Shown here piece by piece: positions 26,320-39,600 of a stretch of DNA of 64,000 nt. Each line of letters begins with the position of its first letter. Position 1 is the stretch's first letter. The notes under the pieces are model-generated. The model made no database searches, was not told the origin of the DNA, and worked only from the letters and a program-made list of their open reading frames with translations. The position numbers and the translations under genes were made by a program. Origin of the DNA: Paramacrobiotus metropolitanus (Eukaryota; Tardigrada; Eutardigrada; Parachela; Macrobiotidae); NCBI RefSeq assembly GCF_019649055.1, contig NW_026570259.1, positions 682,001 to 746,000 on the forward strand, written 5' to 3'.

Positions 26320-29300
26320 GACTGAGGAGAAGAACAAAATAATGGTCTTTATGCTACGGCACACCCACGATAATGCGGTCCCGACGTATGTATGGGAAGC
26401 TGAGCCTGATTTGTGAGCTTGGTATAACAAGACACTGTTTGACACTCAGGAGCGAAACTTTTTACACGTGACGGCGTCGTTACGCTCGTAATCAGCGTTA
26501 ATGGTGGTACGTAATGTCACGAAAATCAACCAGCCGTTCGATACAGATGTTGCTTATTGGTGGTATTTACAGAGACAAATAACTAACCGTAAAGAAAAGC
26601 GGCGTAACTGATCAGTTTTTGGCTGGAGAATTAAGTCAGTACATTTTGAAGGCAGTGAGCCGTTTATGAGGGAAACTAGAAACGAGGCAATGCCTTGAAG
26701 GAATTTATTCCACATTTCTCCTCATTGCTTAGCCATGAATCCCAGGTGAACGGCTCAGTTCAGCAGTGCGGTCAATAAAGCGATTCAAAAAATCGATAGG
26801 CGGTTTGACATGTCCTTCCCATTGATCGATAAATGTATTGTACGGTATGTAGCGTACAGCAACTTATCTCTACACTATGGTTCAGCCAAATCCTCTTAGC
26901 TGGAGGTATTTTCCCGTTTGCAGCCTGAAATGCAGGTACCGGCACGTTTCTGCTTGCCAAGGTAGCATTGGAAAAGCCGATGAATAACGTTGCACGAACA
27001 CGTTCTGATTAGCGATCGCAGTCGGGAGTACACCTTGCTTCGAGAAAAAACTCTGATTTATCACTTTTGAGCTGCTTCTTTAGCCGATTGATGCGGCTTC
27101 GTGATAAGGGAGCTGATGAGAATGTCTGCTGAAATAATTAATATCACCATCTTACGCAGAGCACGTACCGTAATCAGGATGTTTCGCATGCCCACAGAAA
27201 GACCGGTGACACACTGACACGTGCACAGAAACCTACCATATTATGTGACATGTTTTTGGGTTACAACTACGGCCCGTTTGCCACTTTGCAAAAGACCTAG
27301 CCTACCTTATCCAGGCCGAAATTTCAATAAGTGCAGCTAAATGCTGCTACATCTATGGCAAAAACCAGTACACAGAGTACAGGTACCAATGCATTGACTC
27401 TGCGAACATTGACGCACATGTCAGTTTGAATCTGCACATCGTTAAGTACGGGTGAAACTAACTTGAGTAAAAAAAAACTTGTTGTCTGTTTTTTGTATTG
27501 TATGTTAGGTCGCATCGGAGAAGGTCCACGTTGGCGTGGAGGCTGAACAACGTTATGAGCCAGCTAACCCAGGCAGGAAACAACATCCTTAGTAGCAGTT
27601 CGCTTGCTGTTCTTCGTAATGCACTGAAGCATGTTACCATTACTTGATTACCTTCCTTCTCTTAGTAGTCCTCTTGTATTAGCGGCTATTGCTCTAATTT
27701 CATTATGATGCCTGTTATTTAGCTAGGTTTAAATTCCCGTGCCTAGATTTCGATCCCAGCCTTTAACGGGTTACCTGTCTGCCGTACAATAAACAATAAA
27801 AATAAACAATCAAGTTATCTCGCGTGAAATATCAACGCAAATCTATAGGGCGTGGTGACCTTATATACAAGTCCTTTACCTAAGCGCCTCTTATGCCGTC
27901 AAGTACAGAATACAGACTAACTCCAGCAGCATTGTCTTTTGACACATTGTTGCACCCAAAACCACACTGAAACTGGCAAACCCCACGCAATTTAATTTTG
28001 CTGAACAGGTGAATGGGAGCACGAATCTTACCATTAGCCAATGCTCGGATTTAGGTACATACTGTTAAGTCTGGCTACGCATCCTGGCTACTTCAAGAAG
28101 CAGTATAGTACCCGCGATAAGGCACATTCGATGCCTTATCACGGGCTTGCTTCGGCTTCAAATTGGCTAACCAACTACGTAACTAACTAACTAACGTCTG
28201 GTAAGTCACAGCCGACTCCTTCTTGGAATGTCTTTCTGCGCTTTACCTCATCGTTCTACATCTGCCTTTACATGTACGAGTACATTTAAGTCAAAATTTT
28301 GTGATTTATCGGTTTATTTTGTGATTTATCGCAGAACCGACCAAGAACCACGGTTTCCGTGACTAACCATTTCAGAGTTACACCACAGCAGTTATTGGCA
28401 CGTATAAATGAATTCTTGTCCCCTAGTCTCGTTTGCTTTATTTCACACAATAATAAACTTAAGCATTACTAATTCTCTTGATGTCAGTCAATGATGTGCG
28501 AACTTTTTTTACTGGTGGCGCGACCAGGAAGGTGAGTATGATTCCGACCAGCCGTAAATGTTGGAATATTCTCTTCTTAAGACAAAACGCATTACGGCCT
28601 CGCATACCATTCATTTGACCTATACTGCTAAATTGTTGCAGCAGTTTAATGTGTCAAAAGTAGCGGTCATTAATTAACTTTGTGTTTCGCAGTCTGGCTC
28701 ATAGGTTCTAGAATTCTGTACACTACACCACTGCACCTTGTGGTTCTACTGATTGTGAATACAATGATCAGAATATCAACACATGCTCAAAGTATTCGTC
28801 CGGCCGGTAGCTCGTATGTGAGACCTACCACAGAGAGCCGTTTGCTCAATGCGAACGATGTTAAATTTTATTCTCAACTTCCCGCTTACATGTACACCAC
28901 ATTAAAATATAAAGGTGTCACTGCAGGGATGAGAAGCTGTCCGATTTACAAGGCTGCACGTCTCGAACTGACACCGCGTTTTGATATTATGTGTTACCGT
29001 ATAACGGTTAACTTCCCGACTTCCTCACTTAGGTCTGCTAGTTACAGGAAACGAATTTTCCTGTGCGGGAAAAATTATTATACCTACATACCCGTTGGCC
29101 GGTACTAACAATAACATGTATGGTATTATGGATATCAGTCCAACACTGCGCTTGTACTGTATATACTCGTATATATGGCGTAGTTATCGATGAAACCCTA
29201 GGCCTAGAGGCGTTTTGATTCATTTTAAGACTATGCATATGCCGTTCATGATAATTAAAGCATCACATAATGTACATACGAATACCGGGCGGTATCGGGC

Positions 29301-29904
29301 TTTAAAACCACTGCAACAAAAGGTTGGACGAGAAATCTCAAATATGTAACCGTTAGGTACAGCAGCATGCCCGTACAAACAGCCATGCTGTCAAAGCGCA
29401 CCAGATTTGCCAAGTTGAAAAAATTTAAACAGTGGGATTAGCCAATTTGTATTGCTTGAAGCATACTGCGGAACCACATGCTTTTATGCGTCAAATCGTT
29501 GAAACAATGACTTTTCACTTGAAACTCTCGAACCATTAGTTTACATTAGAAAAATCCATAAAAAAATCAATTATCATCCAAACAGACACGAACATTCCCA
29601 TTGAACACGAGAAAGAGCGCAGCACAATCAGATGAGCATGAAGTGCTGCGCATTAAATACCCATCGAAGGTACTCCAAAATGAGCCACCACTATGCTCGC
29701 TAACAATGTCCGCTACCCAGTGAGCCACATTATACTGTGTGCCATTTTTGTGTAACATGTCGAACCGCATGTTTAACCCTTACAGCCTGGTCAGTTCGTG
29801 TCATACAGTGTTATGATCGATGCATATGCCATATCCTACCGTTCCGGTTTGGCAAATATTCTAACGGGAATCAGGACAATTTTTGTTTTGGCCACGGAGC
29901 AAAA
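26320..29904. other. non-coding stretch with one strong hairpin
   Basis: No gene supported. At 28111-28145 arms CCCGCGATAAGGCA and TGCCTTATCACGGG pair at 13 of 14 positions around a 7-base loop. The remainder is AT-rich sequence between divergent KChIP-like genes and may contain their distal promoters. Confidence 0.4.
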
Positions 29905-30058
29905 ATGCTTGGAATTAAGAAACGCATTCCGTTACCTAATGTGCAGACGTCACCGAAGAAGCAAAAAATCAATACAGTGACGTACATTAAAATCCCCTGG
30001 TTTGGGCATTGTCACTGCTTCTTATTGGATTGGTTTATTGATGCCGTGGCGCCAAAGG
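29905..30058 (+). CDS. candidate alternative first exon for KChIP-like copy 2
   Basis: ATG at 29905 opens 51 codons (MLGIKKRIPLPNVQTSPKKQ; later IPWFGHCHCFLLDWFIDAV) ending in a good donor AAAG|GGTAAGA read as G|GTAAGA in phase 1, the phase needed to join the shared exon at 40525. The hydrophobic cysteine-rich stretch HCHCFLLDWF resembles palmitoylated N-termini known in some KChIP isoforms. It lies 10 kb upstream and joining it is an inference. Confidence 0.3.
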
Positions 30059-31027
30059 GTAAGACAATAACATCACTGTTTCGTAGAGGTACTACATGTG
30101 GATAGCCTTGAAAGGTACGTACATATAAGTTTTTGTGTCGGTACTTCGTATGCATGACGCATTCACTGAAAAACTGCAAAAATAGAAAATATTTAAAAAA
30201 AAATGACGTTGGGACTTGTTGCGTAAGAGTGGTAAGCATTATACCAAATATAATAACATAAATATCTATGTACGTATTGCCGTGTGACTGTGAATAATAC
30301 TCGTAAGTACTTGCACATATTCAGCAATGAAAATTAATTAAAGTGTTCGAGTGATTGGCATCAGCAACCTACTGACCAATACACCAGACTTAAGCAGATA
30401 TAACACGTGTATAAATATGACAACACTCCTGTACCGCTAGTCTGTAATTCACTGTTTTTAAAAGCAGCAAAAACTGACAAACATAAAAACTGACATTGTT
30501 TATTGTAATTCCCATCTTCAAAGCGGGAGTCACTTGTAATGTTAAATACAAACGGTAAAATTAGCATGCAAGTGAATTGATAAAACGATCCAGTGTGGTA
30601 AAGATGGCGCAGCAATTGTGGAACGGCCAAGTGGAACGGTTTGATAAAAAGACTACACATGGCATGCCAAATCATATTTGAACGGACTGGTGCGGATGAA
30701 AAAATTAAAAAAGAATTATCAGGACGACATACTCCATTTCACATGCAGTGGGCCCTTTTAATTGGATTCCAAAATATGCATCCGGCGAGCTTGAGTTTTG
30801 AGAAAGCGCAGCCGCTGATGGGAAATGAGTTTATTAGGAAGAGTGGTGGTTGTATGACATTTTCAGGCGCAAAGTAGACCTCCGCTTTAAATACACTCGA
30901 TGATGTATGGTTTAGTGGTTTGTTTGCAATGTTAATGAGCATTATCATTACGCGACAGTGACAGTATAGATTCAGTCATAAATTAATGTTTATGCTGGCA
31001 TGAAGATGATCTATTATTTGTTTTGAA

Positions 31028-31103
31028 ATGAGCTTTTCCAAATTTCGGCGGTACAGTGTCCAGGTGTTACGGAGAGTCTGGCCCAGCTTTCAGGCTGCTC
31101 CAG
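31028..31103 (+). CDS. candidate alternative first exon for KChIP-like copy 2
   Basis: ATG at 31028 opens 25 codons, MSFSKFRRYSVQVLRRVWPS and on, ending CCAG|GTACGC in phase 1. It carries the Leu-Arg-Arg-hydrophobic motif (VLRRVW) seen in the other first exons of this cluster. Short, so chance is possible. Confidence 0.35.
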
Positions 31104-32132
31104 GTACGCGCTTCGACTTACTAACAGTTTTCGTACTGCAGTATTGTTTTACTACTTTGTATTTAGGGCGCGCAGGCTTTTGATTAGGCCATCAAGACGT
31201 TTCCTTTAAATATTTTATTTACCGGTAATCAGTAATGCAAAATTTATTTGTAGTTTTGTGTGAAGTCTCTTTTTTCACCTGTTAGGGTACAGTGTATCGA
31301 TTAGCGGTTCGTATACAAGTTAAAAGCACATTTGGCCATGTTTAAACCGTATCGCGTTTGGCGTAAGCGCAGAAAAAGTACGATAGTGTACATCAGTATA
31401 CAGTAGTCGCGTGCACAATTTTCTATGATATAATATTATACTCGTAACTCTCTATAGTTTTAAACACTGTATTCCATTGATTTATCCCGCTGGGTAATCT
31501 GAGACGCCGTGTGTGTTCATTTTTGGATTGAACGAAAAGTTTTTCGTATCTTGTGTATGGTTTCTACATGCTAGACACCTAAAGATAGGTAAATAAACAG
31601 GTGACAAGGGTCAGTGGATCATACCACAGCCAGAATTGCGGAAATGCACTTTATCTGGGCAAAGGGCTCGTTTTGTATCCAATCGCGCGCAAAAATTCCC
31701 TTCCTTTTGCAAATTTCAGAATGACCATGTTGGCAGTATAAAATGGGATACTTCTCTTTTAATTAAGCAGTTGTAGTTTTTTACCAATAATTTTCACTGC
31801 GTGCATATGCATATGCGCACATGTACGGGAAATACCTGTATGTAACACTGTAACTCTTCTCATTATGTACAGATTTGTGAACGCATTGGCCAGCATCGCT
31901 CCGTTAATAATAATAAACCGTTAATAAACTTTATAGTTTACACCGTCTGTGACGACACAAAATGCCACATCTAACTATCCCAATATCTGCATGGCTGACG
32001 ATGAGCTCACTCTTATTAACTAAATTTAGATTCAAGTTCGTGATAACAAAAATCGTGACGAAGTAAAATTGTGCCCTTACAGTCTGAACACACAGAAAAT
32101 TGTTTCAGTTATCCTTTAATACTATGCCCTTC

Positions 32133-32151
32133 ATTATTATTATTATTATTC
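32133..32151. repeat. (ATT)n microsatellite
   Basis: About six consecutive ATT units; a second ATT/TTA run lies at about 32584-32605. Confidence 0.8.
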
Positions 32152-33580
32152 ATTATTTAATACTAATGGTTTTCGCTCTTCACAGATGTAATTTCTGTTA
32201 GAATAGTGTACATATACGTTCTCCATGAAACTATCGATCTTATCGTAAATATGCTGCTTACCAGCTCATGAGCAACGTCAGTGTGTGTACACCATGTACA
32301 AATCTGAAGCATCGCGTGGGTGCTTCTGGTGATACCCGCCAGTACAATTTGCGGAACATAGTCACCCACGCCCACGGTACCATGCCGCGTTCGCCGCCTG
32401 TCTGGTCCCTTCTCGTGATTATGGTCGTGAATAGATTGGGCGGGAAAGCGTTGTTGGTAGACTAAAATATCGATTGCAAATGTATTACTGACGTCCTTAC
32501 GACTTGTCTATAACTCTAATAACTGCTGCAATTGCAATGCTGTTTTACTTCCTCCGCAACTTTGCAAAGAGATGCCAGTTATTTTTATTATTATTATTAT
32601 TATTACAGCGCAAGAGCAGACAACCCCGAAGGGACTTCAAGTCTGGTCGAAAGGGGGTTGTAGGGTTGGCCTACTGATTATAGGCAGTAGCACGATTTCC
32701 AAAAAATACAGGAACACATAACTACGATACCGTCAGCGATACTTTGGTATCTCTTTTTGAAATGGGGAGATGAAACAAAACGGGTAGCAACACCCAGTAA
32801 CCATCCGACATTTACATTATGCATTATGCGCGCGCACGTCCTCAAACTGTGGTAGTGCGCATCCATTCTTCCCAAGTGGCAAAGAAGCTACTTTCTGGAA
32901 CAGCATAGCCCTTCTGTAAACAACGGAGTACACTGCCTAAAAACTGTTTAGCCCCATCAAATGCAGCCGCGAACACTGCTGATGACAAGTAATGCAATCC
33001 AGATTATCACACTTGAAAACAGTAGTAGTGAGTTGGCGGACAGCGGTGATACTGTAGATGTATGCAGTGGCACATAAGCTGCATTTGCACAGCGCGCGCA
33101 ACAGCCATTATAATTGATCAGCTAAACTGTATGCATCCACCAATAATCCCTGGTGGCCGTTCTTTTTAAATTGTCCTATCACTCCATCACAAACGGGGTT
33201 CATGCTCAGCTAGTGACAATTTAATTTGCTCATGATTTTAACCTCACACCAGTATTCAACGCCAGACGACGCAATCAGCTGCGAAGTTTATACGAGTATA
33301 TGTGCGACTAATGCGGAGAGATAGTTGCTGGAGCAAAGTGTTTTTTCGTATTCAGTCCAGACAGCGAATTGGCTGGTAGCTCTATTTCCGCTCATAATTA
33401 AATAAGACTCTGTAGCAATCTGTGCTCTTTCCGCTGGCAATACATCGATGATGACCTAAACGCTCTTTCATCCACTGATCCCCTAATGAACCGAAGGGAC
33501 TCGGCCACTGTTGTTGCGCGTCCAGGCTTAATTGAATTTGTTCGCACAATTTCCAATTGGATTATACGTGTAAATAGCCG

Positions 33581-33612
33581 GTATATATACGGCCTTTCAG
33601 AGAAGCCCAATA
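33581..33612 (+). promoter_or_regulatory. possible TATA promoter of KChIP-like copy 2, form A
   Basis: GTATATATAC at 33581-33590, with CCAATTGG about 30 bp further upstream (near 33551), lies about 80 bp before the ATG at 33670. Spacing would allow a start site near 33612. Position-based only. Confidence 0.3.
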
Positions 33613-33669
33613 TATAACCAGAAGTAGACATTCTTGTTTATCTTGGTGTTTTAATAAGTCGGAACAAAA

Positions 33670-36600
33670 ATGTACAGTGGGAGTTTGAATGTATCCTCTG
33701 GTAATCAGCCGTCACGGCGACGAAATAATGATCATCGACACAGATTACAAATGCAGCTCGATAAGGATTCTTTTGATGAAACTGGGCATAGCCGGTTGCA
33801 GGTTTACGCGCACAGAGTATATACAACGCTCAGGAGAATTATTTTTGGAATCAATGATGATTACGGTGAGTTAGTTCCATAGCAAAAATATTCCTGTCTT
33901 ATAAGATTTTCAGATTTTTGCCAAGTTATTTTGGATTATAGTTGCCAGTAACCGTTCGACTTATTCGTTTGGTTAGTGCGAGCTCCAAATTTTGCACGGT
34001 CTGAATTTCGCTGCACGCAAACCGCGCAAGTTTTTTGTTTAATCGGCGCAAAATCTTTAGGTTTGTCAGCTAGCTGGTGGTTTGAACTTTACATATTATT
34101 TTACGTACGTAGGGTAGTTTGTTATTTACAAAATACGGTAGAACACTCGCAGAACGTTGTACTTTATACTGGCCGATTTGCGGTTAAAAATATCTTTTTA
34201 AGGTCACGACACATCTGTATTAATTTTGGTTGGTCATCAGTATACAACGTATACAACAGGACAAAGCAGTAAGAGTAGGTTAAAATCATACAATTCACAA
34301 TCTCGTGTATAAGTTTTTATGATGATGAAATAATATCCTGTCATGCCCTACAACTACGCTGTTCCTGTGCGTGAACAGCGTAGTAATATGAAGATGGAGT
34401 CTCCCGTCAACATTTCATTTCCTTTCATTATACGAGGGGCGAGTTGATATTCTTCTTTAAGCAAGCAGTGCAGCACCATATTGTAGTACTACTGTAAAGA
34501 TACAATATTGATAAAGTAAAAATACAATATATATTAATGATGTCTTTAAATACTTGTCGTTACGCACAAAGGCAAGCAAGTACAGATAAGCTAACGTGGA
34601 CAATCTGCTTTCTTGGCCATAAGGGATGACAGTCAATCTGAGTCAAACAGTTCTTCTATAAAAATGAAGTTGCTGTAATTAGACTTATTCCTATTTTACG
34701 AATCAAGGTCATAAAAAGTTCGTAAGCAGCGAGCTAGGGCCGCGAGGCGCATAATAGCCGAGATGAACGGTTTATAGCTACGTCTATACATCTAGAAAGG
34801 AAGCACAGTGGTTGGCGCGCCAAAACATTGACCTCCTAACACTTGCCTTAATGACTTTTCTTCTGCTTCGCCTGAATTATAAGCTTCGTTGTTTGAAAAA
34901 TGGCATGACTCCTCCGCATCTGGCTAATCTTGATATGACGAGCAAATATGCATAGCCATGCATCATAACACATTCATCACGTTCTGTGTCAGAATCCACG
35001 CATCGTTATGATTTATCGATACTGGCGTACGCAACTGAATGCCCTTTACATTTGTATACGGGAAGATGACATCGTGATGAGTCTTTAAATCTTAAGTCTC
35101 GATTCACTGTATATTGTTTTTCTGTTATAACAACCTATTTTTCTGTGGCAAAAATGGAATATAATAGGTTCAACCACATTATACTTACAGACTGTATTTA
35201 TGTAAACAAGGCGAGATCGATCAAACTGGATGACAGCTAAATTTGCATCTTCGGCGCACGATATTAAATGTATGGCCTGGGGCTAGAATATATCACAAAA
35301 GATATAAATCATTTTCAATCCCAATGAAAGTTTGACGATAATATAATACTGTATTGCATTTGATAAACTAAACCATGAAAATTAATAAAACCTTCCCTTG
35401 CTAGCTGCAGCGAGTGGTAAAAAATATGATACTGCAGCTTGTTTCGGCTATAAAAACGGTTTTGCCGTTGCAGTGCCCTCACGTTAGCCATTTACTTGAT
35501 CAAATTTGGAGCCGGCTGCAAACATTTATTAAAAATTTATTCTGGATTCTTGTTCAGCGCTTATAAAACTGCTGACTTAATTTCTCACGCTGCGATCTAC
35601 ATAATTTTTAAAACTACATTATTGTTCTCACAGTCGTAATTATTATCAGAAACTTTTGAAATAAAGCAAAAATCTGAATTAACCAAAGGCAAACATCGCT
35701 TTTACGGAAATACTGATTTTTGCGGATTCTATAGCTCTATAGCTATTTCAGCAGTTTAAAAAAACATAATATTAGGTAGTCCAGAATGCGACACCTTATT
35801 ACACAACTAAAATTTTGTGAGAGACATAATTCTAAATTTTAGCAACAAAACGAAAAATCATGTAAGGAATTTTGTAAATTCTGTTGATTGTTTATTGTTA
35901 ATCCCTAAAAATTTTAAATATCTGTAGGGTAAGCCAGCCACGATCTTGATGAACCAAAATGAATGTGTGATGCACGTATGAATGTAAAATCAACGACCGA
36001 AGTTTACATGAACGCATGAATGGGTAATTGATTGAGTGACTGAAAAAATTGGGTATACGTTCCATAAACATGGCGTATGTACTTTAGTACAGCCAGTAAA
36101 TAACATGGCAAATACTATACGTCAGTACGTGGCAAAACTGTTCGGTAATCAAATTCTGGGGCAGAGACGTTAAATAGTCCATAAGTACTAAATGTATTAT
36201 GGAGATTTTATGTTGTTCTTTCTACGGCATCATGCTTAACGAAGTCTAACGCCTGCGTTGGCGCGTAAAGACCGGCAATGTCATTTGCAGAATGTGCATT
36301 TTTACACCCCGTTAAAGTCCTGATGCTTGATGTAAATTTTATGTGTATCCAGCATGTATCCAGCACGTCCTTTGGGGTATGATCATCCGCTAACTAGTGC
36401 TTCCCGTAGAGCGATATGCGGGATGAATGTAGCGGAAGTTAATCAAGTGCTGTGTTTTCTAATCTCTCCCTCCACAATAACCGTATATAGGTCTTCGCAA
36501 TTTCATGCTGGCTGTCAGTCGCATATAAAAATGCTACACGCGGCGATAAATGCTGCATTTAGTAAATTGTAATGGAGATGGCTATTCTTGTATTCCATTT

Positions 36601-39600
36601 GGGGTTGGACGGCTGCAACAAGCGGCAAAATATTTTCGCTCTGTACCCGGCTCTAAATGAGTCTTATGCAAATCTTTTGTATCGACGGATTTGTTTGGCA
36701 TCCATAGTGTAAATATTTCTGAAAACTATGGAGGAAGATTTTGTGGGATGGGAATCATACGATGATGGGAAGGAAGAAAAGCACCACAATAAAGCGCGCC
36801 ATTCCGTTACGAGGGCGCCCGAGAGGATCAGGTCCAATAGCGTTGTGGAGAAGCTTAAGAGATTATTCAGGATTGCAAATGAAGGTAAATCGTTATTGAT
36901 CAAGCAGAATATACGTTGTAAGTCGCAAAGCGTTGGAAAGCTTTGCCAGAATATTCATCCCGAACTAACAGGCAAAAGGAGATTGCGGATAATAATATAT
37001 GGCTTCGTATTATTTCTTCCTGTGCAATATTCATGAGTATCCAGCAGGAAGACTGTCTTCTTCCTGCGGCGTTTGTAGAGGTTCTAATATGTAGTGCCGA
37101 ATTTGAAACATGAAAAATATTGTGCATTGCCCAACTGTACAATGAACAGGGACAAATACTGGAATACTACTCTAGTATGAAGGTCATATAAAGAAGCACT
37201 TTTTATCGCGATGACAGCAGTTGGTTGCAAATTTGATTTTAACGAGCGAGTGAAGATATTAGTCAACTTTTCGATTTTATCAAACGCATACAGCAAAGTT
37301 ACGCATGACTGTATTTGCAAGCAATTCAGTTACGAGTCGCAAAATGGTAAAAACAGCCGATTATCACGTGTTGTTATTGTGTACTGTGTAGCTTCATTAC
37401 GAGTCTATATATAAAGATGTACGTAAAGTCTGCTGCACCTGAATATTTTTGTTAGCAGGAGTGTCATAACATTTTGCTGTACGAATCCGTGTGATTAACA
37501 AATAATTGCTGTGGAAATATCACCGAAAATTTGAACTGACAGCAGTTGTAATTGGCGAAGTACCAGAATAGTATACAGTGCCTTTTTCCACTCTTTACAG
37601 TAATCTTCCTCGCAATAAGCGGCTTAAGATGAAAGTGCAGTAGCATGCGAGCACGCTTTGCAATCATAATATTATCCCCAATGAAAATGAACGATATCCG
37701 GTTGGCTCATCGTTTTACTTGTGGTTAATAGCATCGATACAGGCAATTATGGGACATGTATGACAAGTTCGTTGATAATAGCGTTAAATTGCGGTGCCCG
37801 TTCACACGCAAAGGCGTTCTTGGGAATCGCGGCGCTCTTCAGACTGCACAGGCTCCAGAAAGAACACGTCATGCAGCATGCAATGCGATTATACATGCCA
37901 ATAATATATACTCTTTATAATGTCCGAAGAGTGAAGTGATTACAACATTTGAAATTAATAATACAAGTAAATGCAAACCAGTAATCGCAAATATTCAAAA
38001 ATACTTCTGTTACATGACAGCCTAATTATCCATCGTTATTACCACTTCGATTATGTGTACAACGTGTAAGGCCAAAAAGTACTTTTTAACAGTCAACAGT
38101 AACAACACTGACTGAAATTGCGTTGCTTCCACAATTTGGTTACAAAACTGCTAAACTATAGGGCGCGGTCCTGTGCCGTGCGGATTCAAAAATATAGTTG
38201 ACAATGGGATACAGATTCCATTTATTCCAAATTATATCCCCACGTGCTGCGTGGTCCATGTGGCAGGCTTACAACTGCACCCGTCTTGATTGATTAAGTA
38301 AGTAATTAACTACAATCAATTTTGCAATTTGCTCTCCCACGCCATGTATGAACGGGATTACAAGGAAAGATATAACAGAAACTGTAAAAGGGTCAGTTTC
38401 TGTAAAAGACTGTAAAAGGGTCAGAGGTGTTAATATTAATACTGTACATTGGCATGTGCTCGGTAAAATGGGATTCTTGTGTTCCTAATGGTACGAATGT
38501 GAGAAAACGATTTAACTGCGCGATAACATACTTCGTTTATGTGTAAAGGATGAGCTCACAGTGCACTTCCGTTGACAAGAAAACGGCAATAAATCCCATG
38601 GCATGACGAACACAAACTAATCAGACTGGCAACTGGCGGCGGAAGGATGTTTGATCAAGCATCCTCCTTCCGCACCACATGTTGACTCTCGGTTGGATTA
38701 GGTGAAACCGTATCAGACTGAACGCTTGTACCGCCTTGGGCACAACTGATTGATCACGGCCCGACTTTTCATAAATGCCTGATGCATTTCCCACTTCCGG
38801 CAAATATAAATTCTGAGTGAGTGAAAAACGTAAGTGTTAGGTACCATTACTTTGATTTGCAAAAGTTGTGTAGACATTCCACGCGTGCCAAACTTACGGG
38901 TAACTGACCAAAGTGACCATGCAAGTACTGTAACTGACACCATGCAAGCTAACCGTAGAAACAATACCGCACAGAAAACAGAGCATAGCTTAATGTATGC
39001 AGTGATTGGGGGATTACGACGTTTATTTTTGGGCAGTGGAAGCAACCGCCGCGGTAAGGTTAAACTAACCTAATTTACTAGCAAGTTCGTTTAATAAATT
39101 ACGTACGTATACATTTTATGAAATATTTTGGCATGTTCTATTTTATAATATTCAGCTTCTAATGTTGTTGCTGACATTTTTTCTTGTGATGATTTTTGGC
39201 TTGCTTGAGATTAATTCCTACACTTTCTTTGACTTCTTTTGCATTTTTTTGCTTTAGCGCTATTGTATTGCCAGTAGTGCAAAAACTCGGGATAACGTTG
39301 GTAACTTGGTACACAACTAGTCTGGACTTTGGACTAAAAAAGACTGCGTATTGTTAACATGCATGTATTATACAAATAGCTCAACCAAGGTGCTGCGTGC
39401 ATTAAAAATTTAGCGGCTCCCCTTTCGCTGCTCTGGGATTTGCATTGATTTCTTAAACCAGTTCTCAGGCTAGTGAATAAATCACGCATTACATCGCTAT
39501 ATGTGCTAAATACTCGTATTTGTAATCTAGGTTAGATACCGGTATATCACTTTAATTTGCAGTAGTGCTATGATTAATGTGACATCGGTTTGAATGGACC

